A stretch of DNA of 23,765 bases, from positions 1-23,765 of IMG/VR virus record IMGVR_UViG_3300046468_000044; one strand, written 5' to 3'. Made by a program: the position numbers and the translations under genes. Below the pieces are notes generated by a model. That model was not told the DNA's origin. It did not search any database and saw only the letters and a list, made by a program, of their open reading frames with translations. The DNA comes from a virus. Position 1 is the stretch's first letter; every line of letters begins with the position of its first letter. Positions 8,979-15,149 of the stretch are shown here, one piece after another.

Positions 8979-9575
8979 TTATTTCTTTGTTATATTTACT
9001 TGTATTTGTTTTTCAATACCTACTGAGTAAGCTTCTATTAATTCTTGAGGTAATCTTTTAAAAGCTGCTTCAAACGGTTTAGTAAAAAACATACTAGGCT
9101 TGATACCTCTGTTGTATATGTTGCTAGCTATGATGTATCCTACTGAATCAAAGCCACCTTTTGCAAATCTACCAGTTGATACTTTCTTTCCGTTTACAGT
9201 TTTAGTTTCTCTAAATCTTATATTCTTTTGTTTAGCAAATATTGACATTCGCTTTACAAAATCTTTAAACGTTCCGCTTTTACTGCCACTTCCAAAACGA
9301 TAAGGAGCATTTGGTGCTTGTTGACCCGTTATCTTTGCGTTTGGCGATACTTTGCTTGGATCATCTCCTTTGACACCTTTGTCTTGAAACTTACCATAAT
9401 CTTCCATTTCTAGAATAAGCTTAAAGCCTTTAGATGTCTTACTAACTTGACCACCTATTGTGTTATACAAGTCACCACCAGCTTTGTTGTCTCTAGCTAG
9501 ATTTAATCTGCTTTCATCTATAACAAACTTAGCAAACTGATTTAAAACTTTATCAACTTCTGGATTGACTAGCAT
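8979..9575 (-). CDS. HK97 gp10-like neck/tail completion protein
   Basis: This 198-residue basic protein contains a DYGKFQDKGVKG segment and, near the C-terminus, GIKPSMFFTKPFEAAF. The pattern of a helical N-terminus, a central GxGxxxGTF patch and a late RxKPSxFFTKPF motif matches the HK97 gp10 / head-tail joining group. These proteins act at the head-tail junction or during tail completion. The start overlaps the end of the preceding gene by 7 bases. Basic charge is usual for proteins near the DNA channel. The family call rests on these motifs and on gene position only. Confidence 0.6.
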   Translation of the reverse strand: MLVNPEVDKVLNQFAKFVIDESRLNLARDNKAGGDLYNTIGGQVSKTSKGFKLILEMEDYGKFQDKGVKGDDPSKVSPNAKITGQQAPNAPYRFGSGSKSGTFKDFVKRMSIFAKQKNIRFRETKTVNGKKVSTGRFAKGGFDSVGYIIASNIYNRGIKPSMFFTKPFEAAFKRLPQELIEAYSVGIEKQIQVNITKK

Positions 9576-10039
9576 ATTGTAATATCGTTGTTTACAAATA
9601 CGTTAAACGTTGCACTCCAACCAGCCATCTTGTTTTCAAATCTTTCATAAAAAGGCTCGCAGTTTGCATTACCATCTAATTGATATTGATCATTGTATAG
9701 ATTGCCTTTTCTAAGAACTTGTATTAGTTTATTTACAACTTGAAGCTGAGTGTTCAACACGTCTTGTTCGTTATTGTTACCTCTAAAAATATCTGTTGTC
9801 TTTTCTTTGCTTTCGTCTACAACGTCCATTGCTAAGACACTAACATTAAAAGTCAATACTGATTCGTCAGCTGTTACGTTATTTATTATAATATGACATA
9901 AAGGGAAAATGCTTTGCTTTGATAAGTCAATATCGTATATGTCGCCAGTTGTAACAGTGTTCACGTTTACATCGCTTAGTAGTTGTTGCTCTATTGCTTC
10001 AGTTAATAAATAAAAGCCTCTTATTCCTGTATTGCTCAT
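9569..10039 (-). CDS. Tail-terminator-like protein
   Basis: This 156-residue protein begins MSNTGIRGFYLLTEAIEQ and has a central strand-rich part (FPLCHIIINNVTADESVLTFNV) and a late FERFENKMAGWSATFNV-type segment, a layout like tail-terminator and head-tail connector proteins. Its ATG overlaps the TGA of the frameshift extension of the upstream gene (ATGA), which is strong evidence that the extension is translated. The likely role is capping the tail tube or joining it to the head. I cannot separate these by eye. Confidence 0.55.
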   Translation of the reverse strand: MSNTGIRGFYLLTEAIEQQLLSDVNVNTVTTGDIYDIDLSKQSIFPLCHIIINNVTADESVLTFNVSVLAMDVVDESKEKTTDIFRGNNNEQDVLNTQLQVVNKLIQVLRKGNLYNDQYQLDGNANCEPFYERFENKMAGWSATFNVFVNNDITIC

Positions 10040-10766
10040 TTAAACTTATTTTTTATTTGTCTTTGTTCTATTTCGTTTTTTTCTTTTTCATACGCTAAAT
10101 ATGTCAAGCACTCGTGAACATTTAATTTAGTGATATGTTTAAATCTTGTAATATCACCTTGAGCGATTGCATAGATTGAATTGTACCAACCCCATTTGGC
10201 TGTGAAATTAGATACTGAGCTAAAGTCACCTCGTTCGTTTTCTTGGAAGAGTTCAGTATAATTTTTGATAATTCCGTTCCTAAACTCAAAAAAAAAACTA
10301 TTGAGCCTAGAACTGCATCTAATGGAAATTCTTTGGCAACTTCATAGTTATCTGGATTATATGACTCAATTACATAACGCTTACCTTTTCGCATCTTAAT
10401 AGGTCTATATAACACATTCATAGCTCTATGTAAATTATCGTTATCACCGATGAAAGTATCTAGATCAACATACTCACCGAAGCTCATATCCTCAAGACTT
10501 GGAATGAATCCGTATTCTTGATTATTTATTTTAAATGTATTTATTAATTGATGTTTAGTATCAAACATATTATTAATAGATGTACAAACTTCAGAGACAT
10601 CTGTTGCTTTCATACCTCTAGCTACTAAAGGTGACACTCTGCAAAATATCTCTATCATTCGCAAATGCACTTCTGCTTCGTTGTCAAAGTCTATTTTATC
10701 AAACTCTTGATATTGATATAATGTGATTTCGTTTAAGCTTGTAGGTATGTTTAATTTATACTCCAT
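10036..10766 (-). CDS. Tail assembly chaperone, -1 frameshift product (GT-like, about 243 residues)
   Basis: Ribosomes that slip back one base on the U10 run (10288-10297) after codon 159 would read 84 further codons to a TGA at 10036-10038. The extension includes the compact segment AKWGWYNSIYAIAQGDITRF, then KLNVHECLTYLAYEKEKN and a basic end. This looks like real protein, and I recall the WGWY...GDIT...CLTYL pattern in Bacteroidetes phage proteins. The TGA overlaps the ATG of the next gene. Without the shift, 82 bases would be non-coding in an otherwise fully packed region. A short form plus a -1 extended form is the hallmark of siphovirus tail assembly chaperones (lambda G/GT). An extra base in one copy of the homopolymer would give the same result. 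Confidence 0.7.
10122..10766 (-). CDS. Tail assembly chaperone, unshifted product (G-like, 214 residues)
   Basis: The gene starts MEYKLNIPTSLNEITLYQYQ directly after the terminase gene and is preceded by the A/T leader block. It is helical with acidic patches. The segment VLGSIVFFLSLGTELSKI spans the U10 run and still looks natural in the zero frame for about 15-20 residues beyond it. The remainder up to the stop at 10122 is low in recognisable pattern. This is the expected form of a chaperone whose main product terminates soon after the slip site. Such proteins coat the tape measure during tail assembly. It lies six genes from the tape measure (counting the 46-residue gene) rather than next to it, which is unusual, so the chaperone label is inferred mainly from the frameshift. 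Confidence 0.65.
   Translation of the reverse strand: MEYKLNIPTSLNEITLYQYQEFDKIDFDNEAEVHLRMIEIFCRVSPLVARGMKATDVSEVCTSINNMFDTKHQLINTFKINNQEYGFIPSLEDMSFGEYVDLDTFIGDNDNLHRAMNVLYRPIKMRKGKRYVIESYNPDNYEVAKEFPLDAVLGSIVFFLSLGTELSKIILNSSKKTNEVTLAQYLISQPNGVGTIQSMQSLKVILQDLNISLN
10288..10297 (-). other. U10 slippery run for -1 frameshifting
   Basis: The minus strand reads GTT TTT TTT TTG in the zero frame. This contains the heptamers U UUU UUU and U UUU UUG in the correct phase for tandem slippage to -1. A -1 shift here opens an 84-codon extension ending on the next gene's start. RNA polymerase slippage adding one U would give the same product. I did not identify a convincing downstream stem-loop or pseudoknot by eye. 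Confidence 0.7.
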
Positions 10767-10801
10767 ATTTATATATAAACGTTTTTAATTTATTTTAGTG
10801 A
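10767..10801 (-). promoter_or_regulatory. A/T leader block before the chaperone gene
   Basis: This 35-base gap after the large terminase contains AAAATAAATTAAAAAC followed by GTTTATATATAAAT directly before the ATG. It is nearly the same as the equally long gap at 3154-3188. Two unrelated downstream genes sharing such a gap, length included, suggests a functional element rather than random AT-richness. Confidence 0.55.
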
Positions 10802-11956
10802 TTAAGACACAGCGTATTTACCAAAGTTTGGTCTACTCATTATTGAATATGTAGCGTACCTCACAGCATCTATTATGTGATTGTTTTTATCTACTGGCTT
10901 ATTTGTTAGCTTACCGCTTCTATCTTCAAGCCATTTATAATTTCTAAACTCTTGTATTGCATTATTACTATCGCTTGTTATATGTATCTTAAAACGCTTT
11001 AGTAAGTCTATACCTGCGTTGATACTATCACGACCTTTTAAACTTGGTTGTATATTGTGACCCATTCTTCTAAGTTCATCAATTAATCTTGGTTCAGCTG
11101 CATCGAAATAAATAGGACTTCTTCTTTCTACTTCTTGTTTGAAGTGATCGCTTAAGTCTCTTGTTGTCATCATAGTTCTATACAAGTGTTCTTTGATATA
11201 TAGATTATGATCTTTTTTGTAAACACTCACTAACGTGCTAGGATCGTTTGTGTATCCTGCATCAGCACCATAGCTTATAAGCTCCGCATCGTGTGGTATA
11301 TTTGAAACTTCTGCATAGTTGAATATAGTAGCTTTAGAAACACCTTTCTCTCCTAGTCCGTATATCTGCCAATATTGCTCGTCTGTTTCTTTTAGTCTTT
11401 CAATCTCTCTTACTATGCTAGTGTCTAGAAACTTGTTATCTAAATATGTTGTTTTGTAGAATTCAACATCTTCACGATTAAGAACTTTGTCGTAGATCCA
11501 ATGATATTCATCTGACGGATTATAATCAAGCACCACTTTTTCAGTTGTACGAAATATAAGTTGTTGCCAATCTTCATAGTCAAGTTCGTTAGCTTCGTTA
11601 ATGAATAAGAATTCACGTTTACGACCACGTATCTTTTGCGGTTGATCTACTGAAATAAATTCAACTAGATTATCGTCTAAGTTATATTCGCTATTTGATT
11701 TATTGTGATTTGCTTCGTCATACTTTTTATGTGTTTTAAGTATATCAATAAAGTCACGCATTACAGAAGAACGCACAGCTGGAAAAGTCTTTCTACAAAT
11801 AGTTATTGTTTTGCCTTTGTTTGTTTGACAATAGTGAAATATAATATAAAGTAATATATTAAAAGTCTTACCTGATCTAGTACCACCTTGTTCAACTACT
11901 ATCTTTGAATCACTATCTAGTAAGTGTTCAAATACTACGTTTACATCAACATTCAA
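10802..11956 (-). CDS. terL: Terminase large subunit
   Basis: This 384-residue packaging motor resembles the PBSX/Terminase_3 group. The ATPase half has a Walker A at residues 24-31 (GGTRSGKT) and a Walker B FLFINEANE at 116-124 with the catalytic Glu121. The nuclease half has the expected acidic residues in GADAG (Asp232), YFDAAEP (Asp285) and HIIDAVRY (Asp363). The protein translocates DNA into the prohead through the portal and cuts the concatemer. There is no in-frame ATG before Walker A, and an in-frame stop lies immediately upstream, so the start must be the TTG at 11954-11956. This abuts the stop of the small subunit, consistent with coupled translation. Confidence 0.93.
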   Translation of the reverse strand: MNVDVNVVFEHLLDSDSKIVVEQGGTRSGKTFNILLYIIFHYCQTNKGKTITICRKTFPAVRSSVMRDFIDILKTHKKYDEANHNKSNSEYNLDDNLVEFISVDQPQKIRGRKREFLFINEANELDYEDWQQLIFRTTEKVVLDYNPSDEYHWIYDKVLNREDVEFYKTTYLDNKFLDTSIVREIERLKETDEQYWQIYGLGEKGVSKATIFNYAEVSNIPHDAELISYGADAGYTNDPSTLVSVYKKDHNLYIKEHLYRTMMTTRDLSDHFKQEVERRSPIYFDAAEPRLIDELRRMGHNIQPSLKGRDSINAGIDLLKRFKIHITSDSNNAIQEFRNYKWLEDRSGKLTNKPVDKNNHIIDAVRYATYSIMSRPNFGKYAVS

Positions 11957-12304
11957 TTATCTATGTATTTTAATATTTATCTCTTTGTCTGTTGTGTCGT
12001 GTTTAACTTCTCTCTTTGTACCGTTTAATCTATGTGCTTCATCATCATCTGCTATGAGTTTCATAAGACCAATTTGTAATGTAGCGTTGTCGCTTGCGTA
12101 CCATTTAGCTCTCATCTCTATTTTCATATTGATTCGATTCTTTGCTAATTCGCTTTTTATAGTGTCACTTTTGTGTAAATCGTGATCATAGAAAGTTTTT
12201 CTAACAAATGGTGTATATGCAAATATATCATTAACAAATATTAAATTATGCTTCTTGATTGCTTCTAAGCTTTGTTCAATTAAATCTTCTGTCTTGTATG
12301 CCAT
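11957..12304 (-). CDS. terS: Terminase small subunit
   Basis: This 115-residue helical protein lies directly before the large subunit. The pattern HNLIFVNDIFAYTPFVRKTFY resembles the helix-turn-helix region of Bacteroidetes phage small terminases, followed by the helical oligomerisation part (MRAKWYASDNATLQIGLMKL) and a charged tail (about residues 90-115). It would bind the packaging site on the phage genome and load it onto the large subunit. The assignment rests on that motif plus the position; small terminases are poorly conserved. The gap before it contains a variant of the TTTATATATTAATA leader element placed farther from the ATG than in the virion genes. Confidence 0.75.
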   Translation of the reverse strand: MAYKTEDLIEQSLEAIKKHNLIFVNDIFAYTPFVRKTFYDHDLHKSDTIKSELAKNRINMKIEMRAKWYASDNATLQIGLMKLIADDDEAHRLNGTKREVKHDTTDKEINIKIHR

Positions 12305-12346
12305 AGTTTATGTATTGTATTAATATATAAACATTTCTCTATTATT
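12305..12346 (-). promoter_or_regulatory. Leader with TTTATATATTAATA element before terS
   Basis: The 42-base gap carries GTTTATATATTAATA, the same core as the virion-gene leader blocks, but here about 15 bases separate the core from the ATG. That spacing fits a promoter element better than a ribosome-contact element. The function is inferred. Confidence 0.4.
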
Positions 12347-12715
12347 TTAGTTGTGCATTATATGCTCTATCTTTTCTATTTTATCAGCTGTCATTTTAGA
12401 CATATTTCTTATTATGTATTTTCTAGCATCTACTAAGTTATCATCTATTAAGCACAAGTGAGCTTTTTGAACTGATTCACTATACTTTTTATATATGTCA
12501 TAGTTGTTTAAGCTATGTATTAAAGTAGCGTGATGAATTCGTAATCCATTTCTTTTGTATTGATCGCTTATCTGTCTATATTTTAAACCAGCTACTTTTC
12601 TTAAGTAGTAAGTTGCTACACTTCTAAGCTCAACAACGTCACGTCTTCTGGTTTTCTCAAATATATTTACGTCTGTAACTTCTTTTATCGTGTTTGCTAT
12701 CGTTTCTATTTTCAT
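12347..12715 (-). CDS. DnaA domain IV-like HTH protein
   Basis: This 122-residue protein has residues 20-72 resembling the DNA-binding domain IV of DnaA. A basic TRRRDVVELRSVATYYLRK segment stands where DnaA has its first helices, then LKYRQISDQY, then RIHHATLIHSLNNYD, which parallels the DnaA signature RDHTTVLHACRKI. There is no AAA+ domain, so it is a stand-alone DNA binder. It sits just before the terminase genes and could recognise an origin, a packaging site or a promoter. Its start is coupled to the preceding microgene by a TAATG overlap. The fold call is by motif; the role is unknown. Confidence 0.6.
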   Translation of the reverse strand: MKIETIANTIKEVTDVNIFEKTRRRDVVELRSVATYYLRKVAGLKYRQISDQYKRNGLRIHHATLIHSLNNYDIYKKYSESVQKAHLCLIDDNLVDARKYIIRNMSKMTADKIEKIEHIMHN

Positions 12716-12849
12716 TATATTTTATTATCTATTACTTCTATTAAGTTTCTTAGTTCGCTACGTTCCCATTCTCCTAGATTTACTCCATTGATTAAGAATT
12801 TATAGTAGTCTTTTTTATCTGTATTTTTTAGTTCTATATTTATGTACAT
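12715..12849 (-). CDS. 44-residue small protein
   Basis: The ATG at 12847-12849 opens a 44-codon frame: MYINIELKNTDKKDYYKFLI, then an NGVNLGEWERSEL segment and a helical end. The stop overlaps the start of the DnaA-like gene (TAATG), and the ATG lies one base after the stop of the upstream gene. The protein appears to be a small alpha/beta fold with balanced charge and no known motif. The double tight junction is the main support for coding. I do not recognise it. Confidence 0.7.
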   Translation of the reverse strand: MYINIELKNTDKKDYYKFLINGVNLGEWERSELRNLIEVIDNKI

Positions 12850-12850
12850 A

Positions 12851-13231
12851 TTAATCTATTTTATTAAATTCTGCTGTTTGTGTTTCTATTAGTTCTTCTT
12901 TGTTTTCAAAGTAGTTGTCTACTAAAGCATCTATCATTACTAGTTCGTCAATAGAAGCTGTTTTAATCTTGTGTATTAAACTATCTATTTTGTTTAGTAC
13001 ATTAGTACACATCTCTGGATTGTTGTTATATATCACATTAAATCCTTGTTGATATTCGCTCTCTAGTATCTTAGAAGTTTTGTTTACTTGATGCTTTACA
13101 TTCTGTTTAAATGCTTTACTGCCTTGTAGTTCATCGTTTGCTTCTAGCAATAGCTGACTTATCAAAACACTCTTTAAATAGTTTAAGTGTTTATCGCTTA
13201 TAGTTTCTTTTACTTGTTTTTCTCTATCCAT
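12851..13231 (-). CDS. Helical protein of unknown function, 126 residues
   Basis: This mostly helical, mildly acidic protein has a central segment LLLEANDELQGSKAFKQNV and a Glu-rich end. No catalytic motif, membrane segment or Cys cluster is visible. I recall similar proteins in uncultured marine Bacteroidetes phages without assigned function. It overlaps the preceding DUF3310-type gene by 22 bases, so the two are translated from one message. Being part of the early block, it may assist replication or host takeover, but that is only context. Confidence 0.7.
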   Translation of the reverse strand: MDREKQVKETISDKHLNYLKSVLISQLLLEANDELQGSKAFKQNVKHQVNKTSKILESEYQQGFNVIYNNNPEMCTNVLNKIDSLIHKIKTASIDELVMIDALVDNYFENKEELIETQTAEFNKID

Positions 13232-13437
13232 TTTTCTTGTTCATTTCTTAAATAATCAATTTCTCTTTTTAAATAATCTAAAGCTTTTTCTAAATCTTTT
13301 ACTTCGTCTTCTTTCTTACCCGCTCTAACTAAATATTTTATACAGTTACCTCTGTTAAAATTCAATGCGTAATCTCGAATGAAGTCTATGACATCGTAGC
13401 CTTTGCCATTCTCGTAATGTAAATAAGTTGCTCTCAT
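13210..13437 (-). CDS. DUF3310-like protein (nucleotide-kinase-annotated group)
   Basis: This 75-residue protein carries the DUF3310 pattern: GYDVIDFIRDYALNFNRGN followed by IKYLVRAGKKEDEVKDLEKA and a long charged helix. In this family the conserved core is N-x-(I/V)KYLxRxGxK followed by DLxKAxxYL. The biochemical role is not established to my knowledge, although phage members are often loosely annotated as nucleotide kinases and the helical layout recalls MazG-type pyrophosphohydrolases. Both ends overlap neighbours (ATGA at the start, 22 bases at the end). Acting in nucleotide metabolism near replication genes would fit. Confidence 0.7.
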   Translation of the reverse strand: MRATYLHYENGKGYDVIDFIRDYALNFNRGNCIKYLVRAGKKEDEVKDLEKALDYLKREIDYLRNEQEKWIEKNK

Positions 13438-13892
13438 AATTTTACTTTTAATTGGTCTTTAATTTTATTATGCGTTTCTTGTTGAAAAAATAGTTTTAAA
13501 TGTTCGTCGCTTGTTATTCTATATATTGACTTTATATATTCAGTCTTATTCTTTCTGTCTTTAACTTCTTTTATGTTTTTTATTTCATACACCATTGTCA
13601 CGCCATCTATTGTCTCACAAGTTTCAGTGTTAACATTTGATCTTACTATAAAGCATTGAATCTTTGTTTTGTCTGTTAAATTTACATCTACATAATTAGC
13701 TAGAGTTCTTACAGTATTTATTGAAGTCAAATCACCAGTCTTTTTGTGATCTATAAAGAAAGTATTATAATTGAATTTAGTTAGAACGCAATCTATATCT
13801 ATGATAGAACGCTTCAGGTCTGTTAGTTCGCTTATTAAATAATTAAATTCATTATTGTGATACGTTGGTTTAAATGCTTTTCTTGTTTTCAT
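13434..13892 (-). CDS. Unknown protein, possible PD-(D/E)xK-like fold
   Basis: This 152-residue basic protein has residues 31-54 reading like the core of a restriction-type nuclease: IDIDCVL (Asp34), then after a short loop TFFIDHKKTGD, giving D48-H-K50 and Asp54. This is a D...(D/E)xK arrangement with a His between, followed by a helix (about 56-70). The rest is strand-rich and ends in a basic helix. If real, it would be a small DNA or RNA nuclease, or a catalytically altered relative that binds DNA. It is coupled by ATGA overlaps to the glycosyltransferase before it and the DUF3310 gene after it. The nuclease reading is an inference from one motif. Confidence 0.4.
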   Translation of the reverse strand: MKTRKAFKPTYHNNEFNYLISELTDLKRSIIDIDCVLTKFNYNTFFIDHKKTGDLTSINTVRTLANYVDVNLTDKTKIQCFIVRSNVNTETCETIDGVTMVYEIKNIKEVKDRKNKTEYIKSIYRITSDEHLKLFFQQETHNKIKDQLKVKL

Positions 13893-14746
13893 TTCTTGTG
13901 TTTTTGTTTAATAATCATTGGTGTAGTATGTTTCCACTTTACTGAGTGATGAAGTCTTGGCTTTGTAAAGCCCATCATTCCTACTCTTACACTAGAAGGG
14001 TGCATTAGTACACTCATAAAAGACTTTATGTATGTTCCTGATAGTTGATATATATCAGTCATTCCAGAACTTTGGCTTTGTGTTGCTTTTTGCTCAAGAC
14101 CTATATAAGGCAATGTAAGAAATAAAGCGCCTCTTGAAGCTAAACTCGTGTAAGTATTGACGTCTTCATTTATAGAACCTACAAACTGAAACTCTCTGTC
14201 TGTTGAACATATAAACGAGTTCATACACTTTCTTGAGTTATTGATATAATTTGATATTAGACCGCAACCAGCACCGCCTATGAAGTCACCACCCTGTGCA
14301 AACGCTATACTTTTAGCATCTATTGTTTTATAGAAGTTTAAAAGAAGATCAAAATAAAAATTAAGATTCTTTACACTGCCTTTAGTTGTGTATTTGTCAT
14401 CTACGTATCTATAACGAAAACTTGTATAGTCATCATCTAACTGTATAAAGTATTTTATATTTAATTCTTTAGCTATCTTAAAGCAAACGTTTCTAGCGTG
14501 TACAATTACTTTTCTATTATCAAAATTATTACCTTCATCGATAGAATCAGCCATTTCTTTTTTATCAAAAACAACTACATTGTCATAGCCAAAGTTTTCA
14601 ATATACTTGTTAATGCTTTTGTCTTCATTGTCAACAACAATAACGATTCGACCTGTGTAGCCGCTTCTTATAAGGGTTTTATATGTAATAACATTATCAG
14701 CTCTACCGTGTGATAATATGAAAGCTACGAAGTCTTTATTCTCCAT
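13889..14746 (-). CDS. TET-associated-type DNA glycosyltransferase (TAGT)
   Basis: This 285-residue GT-A-fold glycosyltransferase begins FVAFILSHGRADNVITYKTL. It contains VVDNED (38-42), an ARN segment (84-86), the metal/nucleotide-sugar DxD region IQLDDDY (104-106), FAQGGDFIGG (149-158) and a C-terminal MMGFTKPRLHHSVKWK segment. This combination matches the TAGT family that Iyer, Aravind and colleagues described in phages, where it glycosylates hydroxymethylated cytosine made by TET/JBP oxygenases. The likely role is adding sugar to modified bases in phage DNA to evade host nucleases. No TET-like oxygenase or hydroxymethyl-nucleotide synthesis gene is visible here. Its start overlaps the preceding 130-residue gene by 11 bases. 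Confidence 0.8.
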   Translation of the reverse strand: MENKDFVAFILSHGRADNVITYKTLIRSGYTGRIVIVVDNEDKSINKYIENFGYDNVVVFDKKEMADSIDEGNNFDNRKVIVHARNVCFKIAKELNIKYFIQLDDDYTSFRYRYVDDKYTTKGSVKNLNFYFDLLLNFYKTIDAKSIAFAQGGDFIGGAGCGLISNYINNSRKCMNSFICSTDREFQFVGSINEDVNTYTSLASRGALFLTLPYIGLEQKATQSQSSGMTDIYQLSGTYIKSFMSVLMHPSSVRVGMMGFTKPRLHHSVKWKHTTPMIIKQKHKK

Positions 14747-15128
14747 ACTCTTGTAAGTATTGACTTTTTATTTCTTCAGACAGTTTGACATAGCCAAGCT
14801 GAATAGCTTTCTCAAAGTCTATTATAACAAGAGCTGATTTCTCCATTAAGTTCTGCATCTCTTTGCTTGAGTGTGCATAATAGTCAGCTATCTTTTCATA
14901 ATTAAATACGTTATGCCTACGAGCTGCATCAATTAAGAAAGTTTTTTCATTATAGTCAATGTTTGAGTTTTCTATCTCTCTTATTAATCTATGTGTTTTA
15001 TACTTGTCACATAATTCAAATATATGAGGCTTCTTATTTTTAGGCTCGTATATCGGTGCTTCTACTTTTTTAGTGTACTTATCATCATCTTCTGATAATT
15101 CACCGCTAAACATATTTATTTGTTTCAT
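14736..15128 (-). CDS. 130-residue partner protein of the glycosyltransferase
   Basis: This acidic helical protein has an N-terminal linker (about residues 1-35, with PIYEPKNKKPHIFELCDKYK) and a compact domain with ARRHNVFNYEKIADYYAHSS and SALVIIDFEKAIQLGYV. The sharply conserved-looking second part suggests a specific interaction role. I recall this protein next to TAGT-like genes in marine phages, and here it overlaps the TAGT start by 11 bases. It may help target or regulate base modification, or couple it to replication. No catalytic motif is visible and the function is unknown. Confidence 0.7.
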   Translation of the reverse strand: MKQINMFSGELSEDDDKYTKKVEAPIYEPKNKKPHIFELCDKYKTHRLIREIENSNIDYNEKTFLIDAARRHNVFNYEKIADYYAHSSKEMQNLMEKSALVIIDFEKAIQLGYVKLSEEIKSQYLQEYGE

Positions 15129-15149
15129 CTTGTTTTTTGTTTTAAATTT

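Noticed and set aside
11440-11628. 62-codon minus-strand frame inside terL
   Set aside because: It is an alternate frame of the terminase with no recognisable pattern; the terminase motifs on both sides are in the main frame.
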